From positions 28,947-92,946 of the forward strand of contig JASJCL010000019.1 of the NCBI GenBank assembly GCA_030066015.1: a DNA stretch of 64,000 nucleotides, given 5' to 3'. Of this stretch, positions 52,845 through 62,632 are shown piece by piece. The notes beneath the pieces are model-generated. The model worked only from the letters and a program-made list of their open reading frames with translations, was not told the origin of the DNA and searched no databases. A program made the position numbers and the translations under genes. How positions within the stretch are numbered: position 1 is the stretch's first letter; each line of letters starts with the position of its first letter. This stretch comes from Desulfosarcinaceae bacterium. GTDB lineage: Bacteria; Desulfobacterota; Desulfobacteria; Desulfobacterales; Desulfosarcinaceae.

Positions 52845-53516
52845 TCAATCGTCCTCACCGATGGGACCTATGGGATCCACCGGAAATACTGGGCCGCGTG
52901 CGGTGACCGGACGGATGGCTCCCGTACTGCAAGCGCGACGGCGGTATTGCGAGCGGCGCGTGACCATCTCCCGCCAGGATATGGCGCTTCCTTTGGATGC
53001 CGTGGGCTGGCGTCGATCCTGATCGGGGAGTGCACCGAGGCGGGCAGACCGTTTGCGGTGGGCCGCTTGCCCCCTGGTGCGAGTTTTTGTGGGCATTCGT
53101 GGGACGCTACCGGGTTGCGGCGTTGTCGGTTTTTTGTCGGTTGTGGGTTTATCTCGCCAATGCACTTTGAGCCGTCGCCAGAAACGGCCCAGCCAGTCGG
53201 AACCGGCTGGTCGGGCAGTGCTGTGGGGATCTGACACCCGGTTGGCTGTTTGGCTTGGTGCCGTATTCCTGCGTACTGCCGTCCTGCCTTCGCTTGCCGC
53301 GGAACCACCGTTCGATCCCATGTCTTCTGCCACCAGGGCGGCGTATGCGACCGTTACCGCTCTCGTGCGTTCCTCTGCTGTTTCCCGCAAGATACTGTCC
53401 GGGGCATACCGATCGGGGTGCCACGTCTTGATCTCCCGCAGGTAGGCTCTCTTGACGACGGAGGGGTGGCTACCCGGCGGAATGCCGAGGGTCTCGTAGG
53501 GGGACTCGCGTTTCAA
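52845..53516 (-). CDS. J-domain protein with basic tail, TTG start
   Basis: 223 aa. The J domain is at residues 3-70: SPYETLGIPPGSHPSVVKRAYL and HPDRYAP (HPD intact), so it should stimulate a DnaK partner. The rest is a low-complexity, Arg/Lys/Pro-rich tail with no known domain. No ATG fits; the TTG at 53516 is 8 bases after GGAG, so I prefer it. A longer frame extends upstream but lacks features. Confidence 0.75.
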   Translation of the reverse strand: MKRESPYETLGIPPGSHPSVVKRAYLREIKTWHPDRYAPDSILRETAEERTRAVTVAYAALVAEDMGSNGGSAASEGRTAVRRNTAPSQTANRVSDPHSTARPAGSDWLGRFWRRLKVHWRDKPTTDKKPTTPQPGSVPRMPTKTRTRGQAAHRKRSARLGALPDQDRRQPTASKGSAISWREMVTRRSQYRRRACSTGAIRPVTARGPVFPVDPIGPIGEDD

Positions 53517-53760
53517 TTTTAGGTCTCCGGTGTAAAATTCTCTGGTGACAATGGGACAGATTACGGGAATTCCAGTACCCAAACAAGTAGAAATCCGGAG
53601 CATGGTCAGGCTGTTACGCAAAACAAAGGTGGCTACGATCCAGCACCTTGTGGTAACGTGAATTTCCTTGGCGACCCGCAACCAGCGCTTTTCCTTGCCA
53701 GGGGGTAGGAGCAAATTGGGTGCCAGCGGGCCGACCGACAAACCAACGGATAATGAATCT

Positions 53761-54378
53761 ATGGCCAAACTCTATTTTCGCTATGGCGCAATGAATTGCG
53801 GCAAATCCACCGCCTTGATCCAAGTCGATTACAATTATCGTGAACGCGGAATGGCAACGCTGATCGTGAAACCCCACACCGACACCAAGGGACAGGACCA
53901 GATCGTATCTCGTCTAAGTGTTTCGCGGCAGGTGGATATTCTGGCCGGGCCGCAGGACGATCTTTTTACCCAGATCCGTCATCGTAAATCAGCGGCCCCG
54001 CTGGACTGCGTCCTGGTCGATGAGGCCCAATTTCTCACAGCAACCCAGGTGGATCAGCTCTTTCTCCTGGCCGTGCGAGCAGATATCCCTGTCATCTGTT
54101 ATGGATTGCGAACGGATTTCAAGATGGATGGCTTCGAGGGCAGCCAGCGCCTGCTGCTGCTTGCCCACAGCATCGAGGAGCTTAAAACCATCTGCAAATG
54201 CGGTCGAAAAGCGATGGTGAACGGCCGCAAGCTGGAGGGGCGTTTCGTTTTCGAAGGAGATCAGGTGGCCATCGATGGCGAGGGGAACATAGAGTACGAA
54301 TCCCTCTGTCCGCACTGCTACTTCAAATACAAGGCGGAAGCCGCCCTGACATCCACAGAACCTCTCGGCACCAATTGA
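53761..54378 (+). CDS. tdk: Thymidine kinase
   Basis: 205 aa. Type II thymidine kinase: P-loop GAMNCGKST, catalytic E88 in VDEAQFL, GLRTDFKMDGFEGS, and the zinc site C145, C147, C183 and C186. It phosphorylates thymidine in nucleoside salvage. SD is weak. A long nucleosidase-like gene follows 40 bp later. Confidence 0.94.
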   Translation: MAKLYFRYGAMNCGKSTALIQVDYNYRERGMATLIVKPHTDTKGQDQIVSRLSVSRQVDILAGPQDDLFTQIRHRKSAAPLDCVLVDEAQFLTATQVDQLFLLAVRADIPVICYGLRTDFKMDGFEGSQRLLLLAHSIEELKTICKCGRKAMVNGRKLEGRFVFEGDQVAIDGEGNIEYESLCPHCYFKYKAEAALTSTEPLGTN

Positions 54379-54418
54379 TATGGTCCACCCATCGTTCCCC
54401 CGCACATCAGGAGGCGGC

Positions 54419-56113
54419 ATGCACGAACTCACCGAAGCGCGTCAGGGACGGATCGCTATCCGCAACTTCCAAACCATCAGCGATGGGTTGACGCTGAGAG
54501 GGTCTTATCGTCTCAACGGCAGCTCGGGCCTCAACCTTGAACTGGCCCTGGCCACCCTCAGCCCTGAAATCTATGGCAAGATGAACGATCCCCGACGTAT
54601 CGAACTGAAAGGCATCGAATATGTGATGGATCGTCTCCCGCGGGGCATTGAGAGCAGTTCGCGTCTCGTGTTGACCACCCAGGAGGGATTGGACGACACC
54701 GCCTTTGAAAAAATTGTTCCCCTCAAACGCCGTCGCATCTCCTACCGGGTCAGTGAAGAGGAGATCTGCTTCATTATCACGCAGGGGCTTAGCGAGATTT
54801 ACGATATCCTGACCCATCTGACCTTCCTCAACATCGAAGCCAAGAAGATCCACAAACAGATGCGTAACCTGGACGGTGCGCTATCGCCCGAATGGCAGCG
54901 CTTGGCAGAGACCGTCGCCCGCGAGAAATCCCTTGGCGCAGATGCCCTTGATCGCGCCCTTTGGGACCTGAGCATCCTTCTGGGAATCACCTACCGTGAA
55001 ACCCGCGATACCTATCGGTACTTCGAGCAATCCCGTAATGAGCAGAACGCCAACAACGGGCTTTTCCAGATCATCTACCAGTTGGGGCTGCGGGTGGATG
55101 CCGAGCGTCGCGGCGACGCGGAGGGCCGGGTCTATTTCACACCGGCCCTGCGCGACATCATCGGGCATCAGGTGTACGCGGAGACCTGGGCTCGGAGCGT
55201 CATTGGCCGTTTGGACAGCCTGGGACTCCTGGATCGCCCGCTTCACATCATCAGCGCCAATTTGCATTCCTTTAAAAACACCCTGTATGCTTATGGCGCC
55301 TTGGATGCGGCGGGGCGCAGCGCCTACGAGAAGGACTTCTATGCCTTATTTGAAGCAGCTTCTAATGGTCTGGAGGGGCTCGACGCATACGCTGTCGAAC
55401 ACGGCTTTGAGGCGATTGAAGACACCTCGGGGGCCCAAATCAACAGCCAGGTAATCGACACGGGAGCGCTCGGCGAGGTGCCGCTCCACCCCGAGTTGGA
55501 TGGCATCGCCCCTGCTCGTTCAGCCCCAGCGCCCGTACTGTTGGTGATCAACTACGCCTTCGGCACCCAAGCCTTCGAGGTGATGGACGAGTTGCTAGAG
55601 CAGTTGGGGCAACGCGAGCCCCAGCGGCGTGGACGGGTCGCCTCCATATCGATCATGGGCAAGGCCGGAATTCTGTCCGGCGTCAAAGGCGATCTCATGC
55701 TGGCCACTGCCCATGTCATCGAAGGGTCAGCACACAACTATATCTGCCAAAATGATCTCAGCGAGACAGATTTTGACCCCGGTATCCGCGTCTTCAAGGG
55801 GCCCATGGTCACCGTCCTGGGGACGTCGCTCCAGAACCGGGCTGTTCTCAAGCGGTTTCAGACGACCAGTTGGCGCGCGGTGGGGTTGGAGATGGAGGGG
55901 GGCCACTACCATCGTGCCATCAGCGCTGCCATGCTGCGCGGTCACATACCGCAGAGCGTCAAGGTCCGCTACGCCTACTACGCCTCAGATAATCCCCTGG
56001 TCAGCGGGCAGACGCTCTCCTCGGGCAGCATGGGGTTGGAAGGAATCAAACCCACATACATGATCACCAAGGTGATCCTTCAGAAGATTTTCAATCAACA
56101 CGATGGTGGGTAA
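54419..56113 (+). CDS. Large protein with C-terminal nucleoside-phosphorylase-like domain
   Basis: 564 aa. No known function; it may belong to the recently defined DUF6909 group. The N-terminal 340 residues are mainly helical, with ATLSPEIYGKMNDPRRIELKG. The C-terminal part (about 370-555) resembles the nucleoside phosphorylase/AMP nucleosidase fold: VLLVINYAFGTQAFEVMDELL, ISIMGKAGILSGVKGDLMLAT and GLEMEGGHYHRAI, the last like the ribose-binding Met-Glu of that fold. AGGAGGCGG before ATG 54419 is strong. Its place 40 bp after tdk suggests nucleoside metabolism (inference). Confidence 0.7.
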   Translation: MHELTEARQGRIAIRNFQTISDGLTLRGSYRLNGSSGLNLELALATLSPEIYGKMNDPRRIELKGIEYVMDRLPRGIESSSRLVLTTQEGLDDTAFEKIVPLKRRRISYRVSEEEICFIITQGLSEIYDILTHLTFLNIEAKKIHKQMRNLDGALSPEWQRLAETVAREKSLGADALDRALWDLSILLGITYRETRDTYRYFEQSRNEQNANNGLFQIIYQLGLRVDAERRGDAEGRVYFTPALRDIIGHQVYAETWARSVIGRLDSLGLLDRPLHIISANLHSFKNTLYAYGALDAAGRSAYEKDFYALFEAASNGLEGLDAYAVEHGFEAIEDTSGAQINSQVIDTGALGEVPLHPELDGIAPARSAPAPVLLVINYAFGTQAFEVMDELLEQLGQREPQRRGRVASISIMGKAGILSGVKGDLMLATAHVIEGSAHNYICQNDLSETDFDPGIRVFKGPMVTVLGTSLQNRAVLKRFQTTSWRAVGLEMEGGHYHRAISAAMLRGHIPQSVKVRYAYYASDNPLVSGQTLSSGSMGLEGIKPTYMITKVILQKIFNQHDGG

Positions 56114-56141
56114 TTTGCGGGATGGAATGGGTCTTTCGGGG

Positions 56142-56381
56142 CTACCCTTCTTGGGTAGCCGCACGCCGGGCGGCGAAGCAGCGCCGTTCGAAATAGGTGC
56201 CCGTTTTACGGTCGAGCACGGCCTCATGTTCATGCATCCAGCGGGGACCGCCCGACCAGGCACCGCACGCCAGCACCACGGTGTCGCCCAAGCAGAATTT
56301 CCCGGCGTAGCCCTTAGAATTCAACTCGCTGAGCTTCTCTAAATCCAATACCATTTTTTGGGGTGTCGTCATCGTTTCCAT
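56142..56381 (-). CDS. Hypothetical small protein
   Basis: 79 aa. GKFCLGDTVVLACGAWSGGPRWMHEHEAVLDRKTG forms the core; the Gly/Trp-rich WSGGPRWMHEHE looks conserved. GAGGAGGGG precedes the ATG. Convergent with the upstream large gene (29 bp apart). Confidence 0.62.
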   Translation of the reverse strand: METMTTPQKMVLDLEKLSELNSKGYAGKFCLGDTVVLACGAWSGGPRWMHEHEAVLDRKTGTYFERRCFAARRAATQEG

Positions 56382-56486
56382 ATCCCCTCCTCTCGGGGGA
56401 GGCCATTCGGAGGTCATCCGCCATCACGGCGAATGCCCCCGAATGGGATCGTTCAGGTGGTTGGCAAAGGGCCTGGTGACGCAAGG

Positions 56487-56660
56487 TTAAAGGAAACACC
56501 CACGCGAGCGGGCACCGGAAGTCCTGGCGGTTTCTTGCCAGCAGCGGCTGTAATCCTCATAGCTATCGCTGCAATAACCGCATCTATCCATCTCTTCGTG
56601 CAGGAAGCGCCGCTCGTCATTGAGACATTCGCTTTCCCTATCACTGAGTTCTCTCGCCAT
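56487..56660 (-). CDS. Small Cys-rich protein
   Basis: 57 aa. CGYCSDSYEDYSRCW suggests a metal site. GGAGG lies 8 bases before the ATG. It is in the same direction as two other small genes here, so the three may form a short operon. Confidence 0.6.
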   Translation of the reverse strand: MARELSDRESECLNDERRFLHEEMDRCGYCSDSYEDYSRCWQETARTSGARSRGCFL

Positions 56661-56786
56661 GGCCGTCACCTCCTTTTTTGGGATGACATAGTTCTCAAGG
56701 GGCTTGTCCTCACGCGGAGGAAGTGTCCTTTCAAGGTAAGCGTCATGGCCAGGAGTGCAAGTGCCGTGGCGGCCCGAGAAGATCGA

Positions 56787-56990
56787 TTAAGGGCGGAAAA
56801 GAGGCCTCTGATCGCCCTCCAGCAACCCTTTGAGGCTGTGCGAGATCAGCTCCAGCCGGCGTAGAATCTCCATTCGTAGCTGGTGGGGGGCCTGCGTCGA
56901 AGCCGCCAGTTCCTGGCGGTAGTAGTGGGTTGTGGCTGCCAACAGATCGATGATGACCTCGTCGCCGGGACCGCCTTTTTCCATTTTCAT
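56787..56990 (-). CDS. Hypothetical small helical protein
   Basis: 67 aa. RQELAASTQAPHQLRMEILRRLELI suggests helices; no known motif. The SD is weak (GAGTG), so this is a lower-confidence gene. It is divergent from the MFS gene. Confidence 0.42.
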   Translation of the reverse strand: MKMEKGGPGDEVIIDLLAATTHYYRQELAASTQAPHQLRMEILRRLELISHSLKGLLEGDQRPLFRP

Positions 56991-57069
56991 TGTCACTCGC
57001 AGCGGGAATCCGTTACATTCAGCGGCATACACCAGTGAGCGCATCCTGCACTTTGGAAAGGAGTTTCGC

Positions 57070-58443
57070 GTGAATTCGAATCCGGTTCCTGATAAAGCCC
57101 CGGCGCCGCCCTCGCAACGTCCAGTGTGGGGCTGGGCGCTCTACGATTGGGCCAATTCAGCCTTCGCCACCACTGTGATGGCCGGCTTTTTTCCGATCTT
57201 CTTCAAGCAATACTGGAGTAGCGGTGTCGACGTCAATCTCAGCACGGCCCGTCTCGGCCTGGGGAATGCCTGCGCCAGTCTGGTAGTGGCCCTCCTGGCG
57301 CCCCTGTTGGGCATCATTGCCGATCGCAGCGCGTCCCGCAAACGTCTGCTGCTCTGCTTCGCTTACGCCGGTATTGGGTTTACGGCCCTGCTCTTCTTCA
57401 TCTCCCAAGGACGCTGGGAACTGGCCCTGCTGGCCTACGCCCTGGCCATCATTGGATGGGCGGGCGCCAATGTTTTCTACGACGCGCTGCTGCCCCAGTT
57501 GGTTCCTCCGAGCCAACTGGACCGCACCTCCAGCTTGGGTTACGCACTCGGCTATCTGGGCGGCGGACTGCTGTTTCTGGGCAACGTTGCCATGACCCTA
57601 AGGCCCCATTGGTTCGGGCTGGCGGACGCGGGTGAAGCCGTCCGCGTCGCCTTTCTCAGTGTGGCCCTTTGGTGGGGGGGGTTCGCCCTCTTCACCTGGC
57701 GCTGGGTGCCGGGTGAGGTGCGCCGCCGACCGGGGCGTGACCGGACCATCCTCAAGAGCGGCTTTGTGCAACTGGGGCGCACCTTGTCTCAGATACGGCG
57801 GCTGCCCAGCGTGTGGCTGTTTTTACTGGCATACTGGTTTTACATCGACGGCGTAGACACCATTATCCGCATGGCGGTGGATTATGGCCTCTCCATCGGC
57901 TTCAGCGCCAACGACTTGATCCTGGCGTTGCTCATCACACAGTTTGTCGGGTTTCCCTCCGCCCTGGCTTTTGGCTGGCTGGGACAACGCTGGGGCGTAA
58001 GGCGCTCCATCTACCTGGCCCTAGGGGTGTATTGCGGTGTGACCGTTTGGGGTGCCGTCATGCAACGTCCAGCCGAGTTTTTCGGGCTGGCGGTGGTCAT
58101 CGGTCTGGTCCAGGGAGGGATTCAGGCCCTCAGCCGCAGTTATTTCGCCCGTTTGATCCCGGTGGAACGCAGCGCAGAATTCTTCGGGTTCTACAACATG
58201 TTGGGAAAATTTGCCGCCATTGTCGGGCCCGCCCTCATGGGGGCCAGCGGCCTTCTGGTGCGACGCTGGCTGGCGTCGGGCGTGACGGATGCCGAACGTT
58301 TGTCGGCCATCGGTCACCAGGCGGCCCGTATCAGCATTCTTTCGGTACTGGTGCTCTTCATCATCGGCGGCGTTCTCTTCTACTTTGTCGATGAGAAACG
58401 GGCGCAGGCGGAGCTCGATGCGCTATCGGGGGATCCCTCCTGA
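57070..58443 (+). CDS. MFS transporter (UMF/Atg22-like), GTG start
   Basis: 457 aa with about 12 helices. WGWALYDWANSAFATTVMAGFFPIFF is the opening of the UMF22/Atg22-like branch; IIADRSASRKR is the MFS loop 2-3 motif. GTG 57070 is preferred, with AAGGAG 7 bases upstream and a normal-length N-terminus. Substrate unknown; some relatives export amino acids. Confidence 0.87.
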   Translation: MNSNPVPDKAPAPPSQRPVWGWALYDWANSAFATTVMAGFFPIFFKQYWSSGVDVNLSTARLGLGNACASLVVALLAPLLGIIADRSASRKRLLLCFAYAGIGFTALLFFISQGRWELALLAYALAIIGWAGANVFYDALLPQLVPPSQLDRTSSLGYALGYLGGGLLFLGNVAMTLRPHWFGLADAGEAVRVAFLSVALWWGGFALFTWRWVPGEVRRRPGRDRTILKSGFVQLGRTLSQIRRLPSVWLFLLAYWFYIDGVDTIIRMAVDYGLSIGFSANDLILALLITQFVGFPSALAFGWLGQRWGVRRSIYLALGVYCGVTVWGAVMQRPAEFFGLAVVIGLVQGGIQALSRSYFARLIPVERSAEFFGFYNMLGKFAAIVGPALMGASGLLVRRWLASGVTDAERLSAIGHQAARISILSVLVLFIIGGVLFYFVDEKRAQAELDALSGDPS

Positions 58444-58537
58444 GGACATGGCGCTGCCGTTGGCAAGGGCGTCCCGCTTAAGGGAGCCCCATGCCGCCCT
58501 GGCAAGCGGTCATGGCCCTGTCTCGAAGCAAGCCCTT

Positions 58538-60097
58538 TCAGCGCGTGAGTGCCATTTTCAGGCTGATCACCAGTCGGTTGAAGGAGCGGGTCAAGCTGCC
58601 GATCTCGTCGGTGCGGTTCTCGGGCAGTACATCCAGGTCGACCTGACCTTGGCTGACCTGGTCGGCCATGTGAGTCAATTGGTTGATGGGCCTGGTGATG
58701 CCGTTGCCGATGAGGACGCCGATGATGATGGCGATGACGAGGACCACGGCCCAGACAATCATGATGTAGGTCTGCATCTCCTTGGCGGGCTGGACCACCG
58801 CCGGCTGGGAGGCGATAATGGCAAGGCTTGCACCGATGACGTCCAGGGGGGCGTAGGCGGCATAACGACCACCGCCGTCGGAAACAAAGCTTTCAATCCC
58901 GCTCTTGCCCGCCATCATGTTGGCGATGATGCCCTTGAAGGCGGCATTGTCGGTTTTGGTGAGGTCTTCACTGTCGTAGGTTTCGTTCCAGCGAGTGTCC
59001 TTGGCATCGATGCCCGGGCGCACCAATACCTTGCCGCTCCCGTCCACCAACATGGCGTAGCTGTCGTAACCGATCGTTAGCGTAAGAATATCCTTTTGAA
59101 TCGTGGAGAGGAGGACGTCGTAGCCGACGACGCCCAATACATTGCCGGCATCGCTGCGAACCGGAGTGGCGCAGGTGACAATGAGGTCCTTCGAGTTGGC
59201 GTCCACATAGGGCGCTGTCCATACCGTCTTGCCTTCGGTGATCGCTTTGACATACCAGGGACGTTTGGTATTGACGAAACCGTCGGTTGCACCAATCGAT
59301 AACACCGCAGCCTGGTCGTCCAGCGCCATGACGTTGGTCTCCGTTCCGAGGTAGCCGAGGATGACATAGGGATTCTTGGCCACCACAGGTTTGAGCAGAC
59401 GGACCACTCTTTGAAGGATGAGGGTTTCGCTCTTCAGCGCCGGATTGGAGACGGGGTCGCCGTAGGTGCTGCCGTTCCAAGGCATCAGCATGTACTGGCC
59501 GAGGGCGATGTCGCCCGCGGGTGCCGTTGCATAGATCTCTCTGGCATAATCGGCGACCGCTTCCACCTCCTGGTTGATCCGTTGAAAGATGAGGCTGTAT
59601 TCGTCGGCCTTCTGTTGGGCGACCCTAACCAAGTGGGCCTCGGCCTGTTCCGAAAGGGCGCTGCGACTTTCGGTGCTGGCGATCATGCCCACCGCCGTCA
59701 GCGCCCCCAGTACCAACAGGACGATCACCAGGGTGATCTTGGAACGAATGGACATTCCCCTGCGCGATACTGCCTCCTTTGCCGGCACCTGGGGCGTCAA
59801 CGCGTCATCGAAGGCGTCGTCGAGGAGATCTGCGGGGTCATCCAACGCTGCATGGTCGTCCTCCGCGAAGAGTGCGTCGAAGTCCGGCGTCCCGGAATCG
59901 TCACTGCCCGTGGTGCTTTCTGGACCGGGGTGATCTGCACCCGATGCCGATCCCGAGAATTTGGGATTCTCGACCATTGTTACCGTGTTGCATTGGCCGC
60001 AGGTGAACCGTCCGTAACGCGTGTCGATGTCCCCCAGATCCACCTGGTAGGCTTTGCCACAACTCTTGCAGCGGCATATGACCATTGTTGCTTGCAT
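58538..60097 (-). CDS. Zinc-ribbon/Cache/HAMP membrane receptor without output domain
   Basis: 519 aa. N-terminal zinc ribbon (C10-KS-C13, C33-GQ-C36), an acidic linker, membrane helix (about 118-138), a double-Cache periplasmic sensor (GYLGTETNVMALD, RPWYVKAITEGKTVW, KDLIVTCATPVR), second helix (about 445-463), and HAMP to residue 519. The protein stops right after HAMP, with no methyl-accepting, kinase or GGDEF domain. It must signal through a partner. SD GGGAG. The next minus-strand gene upstream is 33 bp away. Confidence 0.82.
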   Translation of the reverse strand: MQATMVICRCKSCGKAYQVDLGDIDTRYGRFTCGQCNTVTMVENPKFSGSASGADHPGPESTTGSDDSGTPDFDALFAEDDHAALDDPADLLDDAFDDALTPQVPAKEAVSRRGMSIRSKITLVIVLLVLGALTAVGMIASTESRSALSEQAEAHLVRVAQQKADEYSLIFQRINQEVEAVADYAREIYATAPAGDIALGQYMLMPWNGSTYGDPVSNPALKSETLILQRVVRLLKPVVAKNPYVILGYLGTETNVMALDDQAAVLSIGATDGFVNTKRPWYVKAITEGKTVWTAPYVDANSKDLIVTCATPVRSDAGNVLGVVGYDVLLSTIQKDILTLTIGYDSYAMLVDGSGKVLVRPGIDAKDTRWNETYDSEDLTKTDNAAFKGIIANMMAGKSGIESFVSDGGGRYAAYAPLDVIGASLAIIASQPAVVQPAKEMQTYIMIVWAVVLVIAIIIGVLIGNGITRPINQLTHMADQVSQGQVDLDVLPENRTDEIGSLTRSFNRLVISLKMALTR

Positions 60098-60130
60098 GGA
60101 ATCTCCCTTTCTCGTTCTCGATTCAGGTCG

Positions 60131-60598
60131 CTACGTGATCGATTTCAGCTTGACACCCATTTTGAGGATGAATCGTTTGCGGGCGTTTGGGTCCGCAATT
60201 TTGGCGGCGACCCGTTGAATGAGCTGGGGTGCCTTCGTCGATGGGAAGCGCGTCCGCTGGTGGCCCAATAGCGCAATGCAATCCTCCACGACGATCCGGG
60301 CGATGGGGCCGATGGCGCCGGCCAGGATCGTTTCCATATCTCTTAAAAAGGTGGCCGGCAGCGGCGTGGATGCGGGGGTGACCGGTTGAATTAGTTTTTG
60401 CTGGTAAAGCTTGGCCAGACCAGGTTTAAGATCGATGGGGGTGACCCCCATTCGACCGGCAATTTGGGCAATGGTGCGTTGACCGTTGATTTGCTCCAAA
60501 ATACGCAACATCTGCGCATCCAGCATGAATCCATCGGCGCTTTCCTCGAAAGTGCGCCGGAAAACCATTTGGGACATGCGCTGAGATCCTGAGGCCAT
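60131..60598 (-). CDS. Small regulatory-domain protein (DUF8082-like)
   Basis: 155 aa. N-terminal helical segment resembling a winged helix (RILEQINGQRTIAQIAGRMGVTPIDL), then GPIARIVVEDCIALLG and KAPQLIQRVAAKI, typical of a domain found in bacterial signalling proteins. GGAG precedes ATG 60598; ATG 60577 is also possible. It directly precedes the Cache/HAMP receptor and may be its intracellular partner (inference). Confidence 0.62.
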   Translation of the reverse strand: MASGSQRMSQMVFRRTFEESADGFMLDAQMLRILEQINGQRTIAQIAGRMGVTPIDLKPGLAKLYQQKLIQPVTPASTPLPATFLRDMETILAGAIGPIARIVVEDCIALLGHQRTRFPSTKAPQLIQRVAAKIADPNARKRFILKMGVKLKSIT

Positions 60599-61057
60599 AC
60601 GCCACTCCACTCCATCAGTTGAGTTCAGACTAAGTTGATTTACGGCGCGGTGTCCGATGCAGTGCGATAACCGAAAGTAGCTGATGGATTGTAAACCGGA
60701 TGCGCCCTTGTCGAGACTGAACAGCATGCGAGCGAGGAGCCAATTGCCGGATCTGTGATTGCCCGGGGAAGCGACCCTCGGGCGATTGGTAGAACCAGAA
60801 TCAGAGCGCACGAACCGGCGGTATGCTATGAGGGCGGATCGCGGCCCGTCCACGCGCCACGAGATCCCTGTTAATACCGGATGCGGGGGAAAGAACGGCA
60901 GGTCAGGTCGACCCACCGCCTGAACCGAAAGAGGAACCATATTGCGTGGCGCAAGTCAAGCCCATATCGCTCTGCACCGTTCCAGGCATAGGGCGTGCCT
61001 CCCCTGCATCACCACAAGCGACCGCTCCCGCGAGGTTCTGCCCGCTCCCCCTGCAAC
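60599..61057. other. Divergent intergenic region
   Basis: About 460 bp between the DUF8082-like gene (minus) and the receiver-kinase (plus). No gene found. Confidence 0.4.
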
Positions 61058-61087
61058 TTGACAGTGGGGGCGGGTTCTCAGTACTAT
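61058..61087 (+). promoter_or_regulatory. Sigma-70-like promoter of the receiver-kinase gene
   Basis: TTGACA (61058-61063), 18-bp spacer, TACTAT (61082-61087), 89 bp before the ATG. Confidence 0.55.
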
Positions 61088-61176
61088 CTGCGACAATTAC
61101 CCGGACGGATGCCTGCACGCCCAGCGGGACACCCAGCCCTCATCGCTGAATTTCGTTAGAGAAAGCCCTTTCGACC

Positions 61177-62328
61177 ATGGCGGCGGAGATGGACCCTCTC
61201 AGGACTAAGGAAACGATCCTGGTCGTAGACGACGAACGTCTGTTTCGCCGCATGCTTTGCCAAAAACTCAGCCGTTCCGGGTATCCCTGTTCAGAGGCCG
61301 GCAGCGGTGAAGAGGCCCTCAAACATCTCGATCAAAAACCTTACGATGTGGTGATCACCGATATCCGCATGCAGGGAATTTCGGGTATCGAATTGCTGCG
61401 GGCGGTCAAGAACGAGTATGACTCAGATGTGATCGTCATCACCGGCTACTCTGAAGAGTACTCCTACGAGAATATCATCGAGATCGGCGCAAGCGATTTC
61501 ATGATCAAACCCTTCAGCCCAGACGAGATGTTGCTGCGCCTCAACCGCGTCCTGCACATTCGTCGCCTTCTCGAGGAGCGCAACCTGGCCTACAGTGCTC
61601 TCCAGGCGGTCAGCCAAGAGCTCATCAAGGCCCAGGAGCATGAGCGACTTCGCATCGCCCGCGATCTGCACGACCGCGTTGCCCAGGATTTGAGCGCACT
61701 GAAGATCTCCATGGACACCCTTTTCGACGACCGCGCCGGCATCGACCCCGCCCTACGGCACAAAGTCTCCTCCCTCTGCGGTGTTTTGGGTCACAGCATC
61801 AATGCCCTGCGGGAGATCGCCTACAATTTGCGCCCCCCCATTCTCGACCAACTGGGGTTGCGCAGCGCCATATTTCAATACGGCCAAGACTTTGCCGCCA
61901 AGAGCGGCGTCGAAGTGGATTTCTCCTCGGCCGGGATGGACGAGTTGTCCTTGAGCTCCGATGTGGAGATCAACCTGTTCCGATTGATTCAGGAAACCCT
62001 CGCCAACGTCCAGAAACACGCGCATGCCAAGGAGGTCAAGATTCGGCTGGTGGCCTCTTTCCCAAATGTGGTCCTGCGTATTGAAGATGATGGCGTAGGA
62101 TTTAATGTATCGGAACGGATGGCCGCTGCCCTGTGCGAGAAGCGCATGGGACTCAAAAGCATGCAGGAGCGTGTCAGCCTAATGGGCGGGACGATGGCGC
62201 TCAAATCTGTGCCCCAAAAAGGGACCCGCCTGGTCATCAAAATTCCCTACGACGCCTTGCCGGAAACCCGCAGTGTCTTCACCCTTTCAAATACCTGCTT
62301 CCCATCGAAGGATCTGCTGACGCGGTAG
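61177..62328 (+). CDS. Receiver-histidine kinase hybrid (NarX/DegS-type kinase)
   Basis: 383 aa, no membrane helix. The receiver comes first (D18-D19, phosphoacceptor D62 in VVITDIRMQG, K111 in FMIKPF), then a HisKA_3 domain with H165 (ERLRIARDLHDRVAQDLSALK) and an ATPase domain (ETLANVQKHAHA, EDDGVGFN). Such proteins take phosphate from an upstream kinase and control a NarL-type regulator. The only NarL-type regulator here is 16 kb away (44.4 kb). SD is weak. Confidence 0.9.
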   Translation: MAAEMDPLRTKETILVVDDERLFRRMLCQKLSRSGYPCSEAGSGEEALKHLDQKPYDVVITDIRMQGISGIELLRAVKNEYDSDVIVITGYSEEYSYENIIEIGASDFMIKPFSPDEMLLRLNRVLHIRRLLEERNLAYSALQAVSQELIKAQEHERLRIARDLHDRVAQDLSALKISMDTLFDDRAGIDPALRHKVSSLCGVLGHSINALREIAYNLRPPILDQLGLRSAIFQYGQDFAAKSGVEVDFSSAGMDELSLSSDVEINLFRLIQETLANVQKHAHAKEVKIRLVASFPNVVLRIEDDGVGFNVSERMAAALCEKRMGLKSMQERVSLMGGTMALKSVPQKGTRLVIKIPYDALPETRSVFTLSNTCFPSKDLLTR

Positions 62329-62632
62329 GCCAGTAGACCATTACCGCTCACTACACCCAGCGTCTGACCCGATTACGGTTGTATTTCGATGGGCTTTGCG
62401 TTAAGCAGTGCCGCATCCGCGGTTGCCGGCCGTAGATCAACGCACACGGAAAGGATTCTGGCCGCCGGCAGCGATCCGTGACATGGACCGAAAGGGTCGT
62501 GGATCCCGATCTACGAAGCTTCTCTTCATTGGACGCTGAGGCCAGCGTTCTATGACCCGCGCATCGACGCTATCCAACCCGGCCGTTCTGCTTCGGGGGG
62601 GTGGCCGAATCGATGACCGATGTGGACGTGAA
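62329..62632. other. Intergenic region
   Basis: About 304 bp with no recognisable gene, promoter or repeat. An in-frame extension of the next gene reaches 62552 but has no supporting features. Confidence 0.4.
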
